NCBI RefSeq assembly: GCF_024437735.1
Contig: NZ_JANFQO010000016.1
Span: 62,001-126,000, forward strand
Length of the DNA stretch: 64,000 nucleotides
Origin: Tahibacter harae
Lineage (GTDB): Bacteria > Pseudomonadota > Gammaproteobacteria > Xanthomonadales > Rhodanobacteraceae
Direction: 5' to 3'
Part shown: positions 34,091-42,700 of the stretch, piece after piece
How the letters are laid out: each line of letters begins with the position of its first letter
Position numbering within the stretch: position 1 is the first letter of the stretch
Translations under genes and position numbers: made by a program
Notes under the pieces: generated by a model
What the model was told of the DNA's origin: nothing
Database searches by the model: none
Seen by the model: only the letters and a program-made list of their open reading frames with translations

Positions 34091-34993
34091 GTGAGGGAGC
34101 GCAACAAACAGTTTCTCGATGGGCTCGATCCCGACTATTTCGAGTTTCTCTTTCAAGCGTATATGGCCGCCGAAGATGAAAGGCGCGCCATGGTCGCGCT
34201 TCAGATGGGACTTCACCACGCTACAGAGGTCATGTTTTCGCTGTTGGGCGCCATTGTTCAGGCGCCACATTGCACGTACGCGTGGATTGGCAAATGCTCA
34301 AATCAAGGCCTTCGCGAGCTTGTCGAGCGTGTCAATCGCCGTGCTGAACTTCTGAATCCTTACCCCGAGTTACGACGTATTTCGTGGGACGCTATTGCTG
34401 GCATCGTCATGCGGGCCTATCGAACGGGGACGCAGCGCCAAGCGCAAATGATTCAAGGGTTTGCAGATTTCTGGCGACGCTTGGCCAACGCATTTATCAA
34501 CACTAGCGAGATCGAGCAATACAACGCGCTCAAGCATGGCTTTCGTGTGCGCTCCGGGGGGTTCAAGCTCGCGATAGCCCTCGAAGATCCTGATACTGGA
34601 AAACCCGGCCCTGCGCAGAGTATGGGCGGCTCAGATTTCGGGGTAACTTTCTTCGCGTTGGAGCGCATTCATGGGCGAGAAAAGTATCAACTGCGATCAA
34701 AAAGTACTTCGGTCAACTGGGAAATGGATCGCGTAGTACAACAGTTCCAACTGGTTGCTATGTCTATTCGTAACACAGTTTCAGCCCTGCTGGTCGAGAG
34801 CGGCAAGTTGGCTAGCGAATGCAAATTCCTTTGTCCCGAGGAGGTCGAGGATTTTTCGCGGCCGTGGCACAAGAGCTCAGGGGTGACGTCGGCGAGCATT
34901 GATTACGAGCTGAACGAAGACGGCATTCCAAAGCTGAGCAGAGATGAATTGCTAAAACGGCTCCGAGAGCTGCACGAAACACCGGCTGGGTAG
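34091..34993 (+). CDS. Unrecognised island protein, about 300 residues
   Basis: A soluble protein read from GTG 34091, with GGAGGG four bases upstream; TTG starts at 34034 and 33989 are alternatives. It opens 'RERNKQFLDGLDPDYFEFLFQAYMAAEDERRAM' and is helical for about 170 residues, followed by 'GGFKLAIALEDPDTGKPG', a beta-rich middle, and a charged C-terminal helix ('LSRDELLKRLRELHE'). I do not recognise the family. It shares low G+C and rarer codons with its island neighbours. No transposase or integrase is seen in it. Confidence 0.55.
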   Translation: MRERNKQFLDGLDPDYFEFLFQAYMAAEDERRAMVALQMGLHHATEVMFSLLGAIVQAPHCTYAWIGKCSNQGLRELVERVNRRAELLNPYPELRRISWDAIAGIVMRAYRTGTQRQAQMIQGFADFWRRLANAFINTSEIEQYNALKHGFRVRSGGFKLAIALEDPDTGKPGPAQSMGGSDFGVTFFALERIHGREKYQLRSKSTSVNWEMDRVVQQFQLVAMSIRNTVSALLVESGKLASECKFLCPEEVEDFSRPWHKSSGVTSASIDYELNEDGIPKLSRDELLKRLRELHETPAG

Positions 34994-35111
34994 GTGGATT
35001 CGCCGTACGCGGAGTCCGACGCCGCGCCCGAGAACCGTATGTAGCGAAACGCTAGAACGCCAACACCAGCTGTGCTGGCCATTCTGACTGCTCTGGTCGA
35101 GAAGGGGGGGG

Positions 35112-35183
35112 GCTGGAAACCGGTGGCGGCGTCAGGTCAACTCAGCAAATGATGCTCAGGAAGTTAGCCTGGCCCCGTTACTC
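35112..35183. repeat. REP-like palindromic repeat, copy D
   Basis: GAAACCGGTGGCGGCGTCAGGTCAACTCAGC ... GATGCTCAGGAAGTTAGCCTGGCCCCGTTACTC. It has an insertion of about ten bases near the left arm compared with copy A. It lies between the convergent 300-residue and 290-residue island genes. Confidence 0.5.
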
Positions 35184-35259
35184 CGATACGGTGCCGCAAG
35201 ACGATTTAACGTCTGAGCTAAGCTAGGTCGGAAGGCGGCACAGGCTTGAAAGAGTTACC

Positions 35260-36132
35260 TCAAATCGGATCAAGTAGATATTCATAGATTCCACTATGGA
35301 CTCCTTGACTGCGAATTGGGAGCGGCTTGTCTGAAGGAATGATCCCGAACTCCAGCTGGCCAACCTCCATGTCCGGAATGAATGGCGAGAAGAACAGTAC
35401 TCGCCCATCGAATAGTGCTATATCACCATTTACGATAGCCGGAATGTTTCCGCTAACTAGTTGCGAGAATTTTTCTGGGCAAGTGAAGGCGATAGAGTAA
35501 GAGTTGATGAAATCCCACTCGCTGTATAGGTGTTCAGTACTGAGCTCGCGATCCAGTGCCAATCCGCGCCTAAGAAATATGTCGTTGTTGCTTAGCGTGT
35601 CGTAATTTGAATGGATCTTCTTCCACTCGTGCGTGTGGCGAAGAATCATCTGATCATTAGTTGCCAGAATAGCGGCGATACTTTGGATGGGTATGAGCGG
35701 CTCGACATCTGTAGGGAGATCAGTGGTTTGAACAAACGATTCAACCGCGCTGTTCATTTGACATATAGTTTTCAAATAGTCGAGCACGGACCTTTTGAGG
35801 CGGCGAGATCGGCCCTCTACGCGAAGGCGTTTCCCGTCGAACCAGTCGTTCGAAATGACCTCACAAAACAGTTGAAAGTCATCCCTAGAGATTTTTTCAC
35901 TAAGGTCTTCACAAAATTCTCTCCGAAAAGAGTCTTTGTGCTGCACAAAATAATCAAGTCTGTCTAGTGACATTTCCTTAATATCAATAGTTTGGATGTT
36001 CGCGTCAGATCGGCAGCGTTCAATTGAGATTCCGGCTTTATGAGCAGCGACAAGGAAGCGTTCCATAAATGCCTGAGACTGCTGATACTGCGGTAGCAGC
36101 ATGGTTTTCATGGCTGGGAATTCGTTCGGCAT
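35260..36132 (-). CDS. Unrecognised island protein, 290 residues
   Basis: The start is ATG 36132, preceded by GTGAAAG. The N-terminal 120 residues are helical and charged ('RLDYFVQHKDSFRREFCEDLSEKI'). The C-terminal half contains 'NYDTLSNNDIFLRRGLALDRELS' and 'IPAIVNGDIALFDGRVLFFSPF'. I do not recognise the family. It is encoded 118 bases downstream of the AAA-DUF4435 protein on the same strand, so the two may form one unit; a partner or accessory role is inferred from position only. The low G+C is shared with the ATPase gene. Confidence 0.55.
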   Translation of the reverse strand: MPNEFPAMKTMLLPQYQQSQAFMERFLVAAHKAGISIERCRSDANIQTIDIKEMSLDRLDYFVQHKDSFRREFCEDLSEKISRDDFQLFCEVISNDWFDGKRLRVEGRSRRLKRSVLDYLKTICQMNSAVESFVQTTDLPTDVEPLIPIQSIAAILATNDQMILRHTHEWKKIHSNYDTLSNNDIFLRRGLALDRELSTEHLYSEWDFINSYSIAFTCPEKFSQLVSGNIPAIVNGDIALFDGRVLFFSPFIPDMEVGQLEFGIIPSDKPLPIRSQGVHSGIYEYLLDPI

Positions 36133-36250
36133 GATCTTTCACCAAGTTTAGACCTGAGCAATGAGCGCTTCTTTAGGGCGAGGTAAGTGCGGCGATAGAT
36201 TACATATGCAGGAAATTCGGGGCCAGTCTCCGAGGTGCCGATGGCCGGAT

Positions 36251-37822
36251 TCAACGATCTGGTAGATACTGCGCCAATGCCTGCACAATCTGCTGATGAT
36301 ATGGGTGTTCGGTGTCGGAAACTGCAGCGAGAACTGTTGACACATAGGTTTCGCGCGACACTCCTAGTGCGATCGCGGCTTCGTTGAGTGCGATTTTTCC
36401 AGATAGATAAATCAATATCGCCGTATCTAACGTTTCGAGTGAAGAGGAAACGCGCAGTCTTTCTTCTTCGAAAAAGTCAACGAAGCGTGCGGACAAATCG
36501 AGGGTTGCGAGTTTTTCTGCGTGGGCATCCCTTGTTTCGTCGAGAGTTATCCGAATCTCGGTGGGCGTGAAGCTGCCATACAGGAGCTGATCAATACGCG
36601 CTCGCGCTCGGTCCGAAATCGACTTTGGAAGTGTGGCGCGGAGCGCTTTGCGCGCTCTCTCGAGGAAAACTTCCCAATAGTCAGCATCTTGCCTCCCATA
36701 GATACCGGCGACTGCGCGCACAATCTGCGGAATTGCCAATACGCTCTCGATTTCATGAAGATCTAGTACGCGGATGTTTGCTCCGAGGGTCGCTAGAAAT
36801 TCATTTGGGCCGTGGTCGCGGTCCACAAGCCCTTCTACCTTTGCGTTTGCGACAATTGGCAATTCGGACAGGGACCTGGTTGCTGAGACAACTTGGCGAA
36901 GGTTCGCCGCTGGAATCGCCACGGATCCCGCAGATTTTATCCAAGCCTGCATGAGTCGATTTGCAATATTGCTGCCTTCGGTTCCTTCAAAGAATACAAA
37001 GCGGTTCGCGTTTGTCGTTAATGTGGCTGCACCGAGCAGGTGCGCTGCCATCGAGCTAGAGAGATGGCCAATCTCTATTTGACGAATTGGCTGATCAGGA
37101 GCGATCGCGATCACTGTCGGAGCAGATCGAGAAAGTGCAAAATTTAGGTCGTGCGTGATGTATACGAAACGTAAGTCCGGCCGGAGGCGCTCAAGCTCGT
37201 TCCAGTAGTTCACCGCCAGTCGCCTGTGGAGGTGAAGTTCTGGTTCGTCGATTACGATAAATCCTGGGCTTGTTGTAAGGATTCTCGCGGCAAGGTACAA
37301 GCACGCACGTTCGCCATCGCTCATCGCGCGCGCCGGATACTTTTGTTCAGGTCGACCGACTTTATACACTCGTGGTGCGAAATCACTGAAAGTTAGTCGG
37401 GCTTCCGGAAAAACAACTTCCCAGAAGTCGACTAGCTGCTCGAGCTTGGGAGGAATGGTCGAAGCCGCTTCGTCGAACCTTCCACGCTTAACATTTCGAT
37501 CCCGCAACAAGGAGTTGTAGTCTTCGCCAATTAGGCCCGAGAACAGCGCATCCACCTCGTTTGATTGTGCCCAGGGGGCGTTTCTTGCATTGTTGTATTG
37601 CCCAGCGAGTTCGTTCGCGAGTTGCTCTGAGGAGTAGGCCGATAGTCTGTCACTGAGAAACGTCTTTCGCTGAGCTGAAATGAAGCGATCTGGGTTTACT
37701 GTACTTCGCATTGTTTGCGATTTTCCGGCCCCGTTTGGACCGACGATAACGACTGGATTTGCTCCATCTATAACGCCAAATCCAACGATATTGATCGGTA
37801 TGGAATTTTTATCAGCAGGCAT
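36251..37822 (-). CDS. AAA (ABC-type) ATPase fused to DUF4435/TOPRIM-like domain; PARIS-like
   Basis: A 523-residue protein. Residues 1-245 are an ABC/AAA_15-type ATPase: Walker A 'GPNGAGKS' at 28-35, signature 'MSDGERA' at 167-173, Walker B 'FIVIDEPELHLH' around 188-199, and the H-loop 'ITHD' at 222-225. From about residue 273 comes a DUF4435/TOPRIM-like domain: 'FVFFEGTEGS' with Glu279, 'EGLVDRDHG' with Asp334 and Asp336, and 'DLHEIESVL' with Glu357/Glu359. About 120 helical residues follow. The same domain pair forms the PARIS anti-phage system (AriA ATPase, AriB DUF4435 nuclease), which also occurs fused. A general OLD-like ATPase-nuclease is the alternative. The start is ATG 37822; no clear ribosome site is seen. 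Confidence 0.68.
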   Translation of the reverse strand: MPADKNSIPINIVGFGVIDGANPVVIVGPNGAGKSQTMRSTVNPDRFISAQRKTFLSDRLSAYSSEQLANELAGQYNNARNAPWAQSNEVDALFSGLIGEDYNSLLRDRNVKRGRFDEAASTIPPKLEQLVDFWEVVFPEARLTFSDFAPRVYKVGRPEQKYPARAMSDGERACLYLAARILTTSPGFIVIDEPELHLHRRLAVNYWNELERLRPDLRFVYITHDLNFALSRSAPTVIAIAPDQPIRQIEIGHLSSSMAAHLLGAATLTTNANRFVFFEGTEGSNIANRLMQAWIKSAGSVAIPAANLRQVVSATRSLSELPIVANAKVEGLVDRDHGPNEFLATLGANIRVLDLHEIESVLAIPQIVRAVAGIYGRQDADYWEVFLERARKALRATLPKSISDRARARIDQLLYGSFTPTEIRITLDETRDAHAEKLATLDLSARFVDFFEEERLRVSSSLETLDTAILIYLSGKIALNEAAIALGVSRETYVSTVLAAVSDTEHPYHQQIVQALAQYLPDR

Positions 37823-38103
37823 GGGGATTTTTCGCGAGCAGGGAAGAGTTAGCCAGCTAGACCTTTTTGTGGGAATTGAATATAGCGTCGGTCTACACCT
37901 TGTGTGGATGGATTCTCTCGGCGGATTCGAGAAATTGACCTTAGCTGGTAGGCCTTGCGAGCCTCTCCATGGTCTTCATGCCGGAGCGATGTTCGTCACT
38001 GAAACGGCGTCTGTTCGCGTACTCCTAATCACCGGAGCTCATCTACCGCATCGACAGGTTCCTGAGAGCTTGTTCAGAGGTTCCTTAAGTCTCAGATTGA
38101 ATG

Positions 38104-38778
38104 CTAGTCAGTATCCGCCGAGCGATTGTGGTGCTTGCTGGCTTCCGCCTCAATCTCCTCGAATGGGTGTGGGGTTTTAGGATCTATCTCCTCATCTTCC
38201 TGAGTGTATTTTGAAAGACACTCTGCGGCGCGAGCAGCAGCATGGCTCAGGCGATCAAAGTCCTTGGCCATATTGTCGAGAAAGCTTTTGGTTACAAAGT
38301 CAGGGGAGTCCTCTGGAATTGAATCAACGTCATACGGCCCATGCATCCTTGCGACTGCAGATGCCAAGTGCCCCAACCGGCTCGCGGTGTTCTCGTCGAA
38401 ATCATCCCATCGTTCGACCAGTCGCTCTAACAGCGGTGCTTCTATTGCTCGTTTACACATCGTGCCAATCATCCACGTCCCTTTGGCGGGAATGGCGGAT
38501 CTCGTAGCATAGTATGGGGTCAATGCCCGCAATAGTTCTTCTATTTCACGCTTCAGTGGCCCGGCTACCGATCTGGCTCGTCGCTCACGAGCTTCCTTTG
38601 CCATCAATCGATTTTGTTCATTGGCTTCGTTGGCTGCGCGTGCGGCGCTCAAAGCCGCTTTGGTGGCGAGAGCGGAAAAGAAGATGGCGAAGGCAGCAAC
38701 TAGTGCTGAAATTGAAGAGGCGATTGCCGAGACCGCCGCCCACTGTTCACTTGACAATCCCAAAAGTTGCGTTTGCAT
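38104..38778 (-). CDS. Single-pass membrane protein with coiled coil
   Basis: A 224-residue protein. A short N-terminus leads into one membrane helix (about residues 12-38, 'WAAVSAIASSISALVAAFAIFFSALATKA'), then a coiled coil ('ALSAARAANEANEQNRLMAKEARERRAR') and a helical soluble domain. This layout is common in proteins of mobile or defence regions that sense or anchor at the membrane, but the family is not recognised. The start is ATG 38778. It lies 281 bases upstream of the ATPase gene on the same strand. Confidence 0.6.
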   Translation of the reverse strand: MQTQLLGLSSEQWAAVSAIASSISALVAAFAIFFSALATKAALSAARAANEANEQNRLMAKEARERRARSVAGPLKREIEELLRALTPYYATRSAIPAKGTWMIGTMCKRAIEAPLLERLVERWDDFDENTASRLGHLASAVARMHGPYDVDSIPEDSPDFVTKSFLDNMAKDFDRLSHAAARAAECLSKYTQEDEEIDPKTPHPFEEIEAEASKHHNRSADTD

Positions 38779-38883
38779 ATGACCCTGCTGTTAGACAAGC
38801 TTGTCTAGGTGCGCAAAAGTGATGGCACAAAGTCGTGAACTGGTCGAAATATTTGAAGTGAGATCAGATCAAATTTTCATGCG

Positions 38884-39696
38884 CTATGGCCATCTCTTCT
38901 TGCGCAGTACGTATTGACGATCGGGATATAGAAAGTAGAAGAACTCGGGCATATCTGGTATTTGGAGTTGACTTGCTGAATTGGCACGGCTTGCAGACTC
39001 AGCGGCCGCGCCAGCACGGCCAACAGCATCGGTGAGTGGCTCCAATGCTTGAATCATTATCCATACCGCATGCTTAGCCGCTTCGTCGTGCAGTGCGGGC
39101 AAGCGAAACCAGTCTCCAAGACCCATTGGGCGTCCTGAAAGGTCGTGCGCGAGTACAAAACTATTCTCGGCAAGAGCGGACTCGGCGAGCGCTGCAATCG
39201 TTTCGAACTTCTTTTGCTTCCGGGGACGCACATGTGCTGCGACAACAACTTCGATCAGTGAATTCCATTCGGCGAGCACGTCAACCCCGGAATTGCCGGA
39301 TGCAAGGGCGTCGAGGTTCGAATAACGCGTCGACTTGGCAAACGTGCTAAGGAAGTCAATAAAACTCGCAACTAGCGGCTCAGTTGGATGTGTCGTGGCA
39401 ATCCCGTAGGCTGAAAGGGCCGTGCGGTATAGGTTGGAGAGGTCGTGAGAGAATCCCTTGATCGCCGCGATGCCAGGCGGTTTAAGGTGATTCGTCGCGA
39501 GGTGATTAAGAATTAGGATCAGCTTGCATAGACGCTCCATCCCAATCGAAAGATGAAAGAAGGCATTGTAGTAGCGCCCCCTATCGCCAACGTGAGCCCT
39601 TCGTAGCTCGGTGAGTCCGCTCGCAATCAGAGAAGACGAGAGATACGCCTCCTGTTGAAGTTGAAGAAAGAGTTGAGAAACTTTCGGCGTTTTCAT
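38884..39696 (-). CDS. Helical island protein with HEPN-like segment
   Basis: A 270-residue soluble protein. Residues of about 35-70 ('GDRGRYYNAFFHLSIGMERLCKLILILNHL') resemble the first helices of HEPN-like proteins, where R-x-x-Y-x-x-x-F and E-R-x-x-K-L patterns are frequent. The nuclease motif R-x(4-6)-H of active HEPN toxins is not evident. The C-terminus is beta/aromatic ('EFFYFLYPDRQYVLRKKRW'). The ATG at 39696 has no clear ribosome site. It is the last gene of the low-G+C island before the cytochrome cluster. The function is unknown; a defence role is only inferred from position. Confidence 0.55.
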   Translation of the reverse strand: MKTPKVSQLFLQLQQEAYLSSSLIASGLTELRRAHVGDRGRYYNAFFHLSIGMERLCKLILILNHLATNHLKPPGIAAIKGFSHDLSNLYRTALSAYGIATTHPTEPLVASFIDFLSTFAKSTRYSNLDALASGNSGVDVLAEWNSLIEVVVAAHVRPRKQKKFETIAALAESALAENSFVLAHDLSGRPMGLGDWFRLPALHDEAAKHAVWIMIQALEPLTDAVGRAGAAAESASRANSASQLQIPDMPEFFYFLYPDRQYVLRKKRWP

Positions 39697-39719
39697 GAAT
39701 AGCTAGCTAGACATAAAGA

Positions 39720-42700
39720 CTATTTCGGCGTGGTATCGCTCACACTCCAAGGCCTTCCATCGGCATCGAGATACAGCTTCTTCATCTCCTCCAGATTGAA
39801 CGGCCGCGACCCGATGCGTCCAAACACCGCAATCTGGTTCCCGCTCTCATCCACGCCACGGTCACGTTCGAGGCCCCGCGACAGCGCCAACGCCGGCTTC
39901 GCCGTCTCCCGCCAGGCAATCAATTGCGGCTTGGGATCCGGACTGAAGCCGTAGAACTTAGGCTGCGACTCGGGACTGGTGAGCTGTATCACCTTCACCC
40001 CATTCCTCCCATCCGCCACATACGCGAACAATGAAGCATTGGTCGTGCCAACGATCACGTCGTTCGCGTCATTGAGCTTCCCGCCGGCGTTGAACATCTC
40101 GTACAGCCTGGGCTGCTCGGGCCGGGTGATATCGACGATGGCCAACCCTTCTGCACCGTTGGCGATATAGGCATACGTCCGCGCCAGATGCAGCTTGCGT
40201 GCGTCGCCCAGGCGCAGGAAGGCGCCGGGTACTTCGTGGGCTTCGGCGGGCTTGGTCACATCGAGCACATGCAGGCCATCGGCCGCGGTGACGAAGGCAT
40301 AGCGGAACTGCACCTGCACGGCCCGGGCGTTGGCGATGGGTACGGTAGCGATGCGCTTGGGCCGCAGCGGGTCGTTCATGTCGAGGACGACGATGCCGGC
40401 GTCGGTGGCCACATAGAAGGTGGTGCCGGCAATGGCCAGGTGCCTGGCGCCAGTGAGTACGCCGCCTTCGTTCCAGGTGGCGGCGCGGGTGAGGAAGTTG
40501 TTGCGGAATTCGCCGTCGGCCAGGGTGTCGATGTCGGTGACGATCAGGCCTTCTTCGCTATCGGTGATATAGGCGTACCGATAGATCGGGTGCATGGGCT
40601 GTTCCTGGTTCGCCTCGATCTTGCGTGCGGCTTCGTTGCGGGCGAAGGAAACGGGTTGGGTGGTGGCGAGCATCACGCAGGTGGCGTTTTTGCTAGCGAT
40701 GCGGGTGTCCTGGCCCAGAGCGGACGAAGGTGCGGTGATGATGCGCTGGGAGAAGCCTTTGTTGGCGATGCTGGCCACGTCGTAGACGCGCATGCCTTTG
40801 TCGCCTTCGGCCACGTACAGGTATTCGCCGCGCAGCTGTAGGCACTGGGCCTTGCCGGCGTTGTGTTCGTAGGCTTCCTGCAGGCGCTGGCCGGCTTTCT
40901 GGTGGTTGGCGTACCAGTCGGGGTAGGCGTAGCGCTGCAGGTAGCTGCCGATGACGGCTTGGGGTTCGTCCCATTCGGTGACGCGCACGGCGGCGATTTC
41001 GCCGTCGCCGCCTACCCAGGCGTTGAAGCCGACGAAGTCGACGAAGCGGGTGCCCAGCAGCAGGGTCTGGGCGAGGATGGCGTTGTTGTCGTTGTCCTTG
41101 GAGAGATGGCAGTCGGTACAGGTCTTGGTTTCGGTCTTGCGTTCGGTGTGCGGGTAGTGCGGCGCAAAGGCCTGGGACGAGTAGCCGGCGGAGGATACGG
41201 GCGGCTGCTGGATGTAGATGCGTTCGCGGTTGATGTTGGTGGAGCTGAGGATCAGCGCGGAGGAGGAACGTACCGGCGCGATCTTGTGATCCTTGATGCC
41301 GCCGTGTACGCCGAGGAAGAACATGTCGTCACGGGCAACCTGCGGGTTGTACGTGGCGAAGTTGCGCGTGAAGCCGCCTTCGTATTTGTGGCGTTCGGTC
41401 TGCGCATTGGCCTGGATGGGCAGGTGGCAGCCGCCGCAGCTGGTGGTCCACGAGGTGTGGCAGGTGTAGCACAGCATCTTGTCGTCGCCGTGGGCGCGCT
41501 GGTCCAGCGGCACGTCGGCGCCGAATTTCTGCGTGGCGGTGTCGCGCGACATGGCGTGGGCGCGGGTGGCCTTTTCGTTGTAGTGGGGCGAGGCGGGGTT
41601 GGACACGTCCTTGGTCAGGCTCATGGTCCATTCCAGGCCGGGCGTGACGGCGGAGCGCTGGATCAGCGTATCGCCGTTCCATTCGAAGCGCTTCTTGCCG
41701 TCGGGGTTGCGGATCAGCAGCAGGTCGCGGCCGTTCTTGGGCGCGGCGGGGCCGGAGGTTTTCAGCGTGGGCAGGTTGTCGACGGTGCCGTGGCAGTCCT
41801 GGCACTGGATTTCGACGGCGCCCATGACTTCGGCCTTGAGATAGCCGTTGCCGTGGTTGTCCTGGGCGAAATGGCAGTCCACGCATTGCATGCCGACATC
41901 GACGTGGATGGAGGACATGTGGACGGCTTTCTGCCATTTCTTGGGATCGTTGTCGTCAATTTTCTGCTGCTGTGCATCCAGCAGGTTGCCCTTGCGGTCG
42001 CGCGAGAAGATGCCGCGGAAGTTCCAGCCGTGGCCGTGGTAGTCGGCGAATTGGGTGTCCTTCAGCTGCGGGTTGAGCAGGGAGACGTCTTTCAGGAAAT
42101 CCACATCGCGCCATTTGCCGCGGATGGCCGCTTCTTCCGGGTTGCGGTTGAGGGTCTTGAAGATTTCCTCGTCGTCCGGGTAGTGCTGTTTCTCCGGCCA
42201 CAGGAAGGGTGCATCGGATTCGTAATCCCACATGGTGTAGCCGAGCATGGAATTGATGAACATGTTCGGCTGGTGCATGTGGCAGATCATGCACTGGCTG
42301 GTGGGGATCTGACGGGTGAATTTGTGCTTGATCGGGTGGCCGGATTCGCCCTTGGGAATGGTGGGGTCGATCTGCGCGCTCATGCCCATGTTGCCGTACT
42401 TGGCGTGGATGGCCGAGTGGCGCGGATCGCGGTCGTTGGCGTAGATCACGTGGCAGGCGGAACAGCCGGAGGAGCGGAAATCACCGGGGTTGTCGTTGGT
42501 GCCCAGGAACCAGGTGAACGGGTCGTTGAGGCGGGTCTTGTGGATATTGAGCACCGGAATCGCGACGCGGCTGCCGGTGCCGGGGCCGCGGTTGGATTGC
42601 TTGAGATCGGGGCGGCCGGGTTCTTCCAGGCGCTGGATGGCGCCGGTTTCGCTGGGTACGCCGATCTCGGGGAACAGGTTGGAGATATTGCGGCCGCCGC

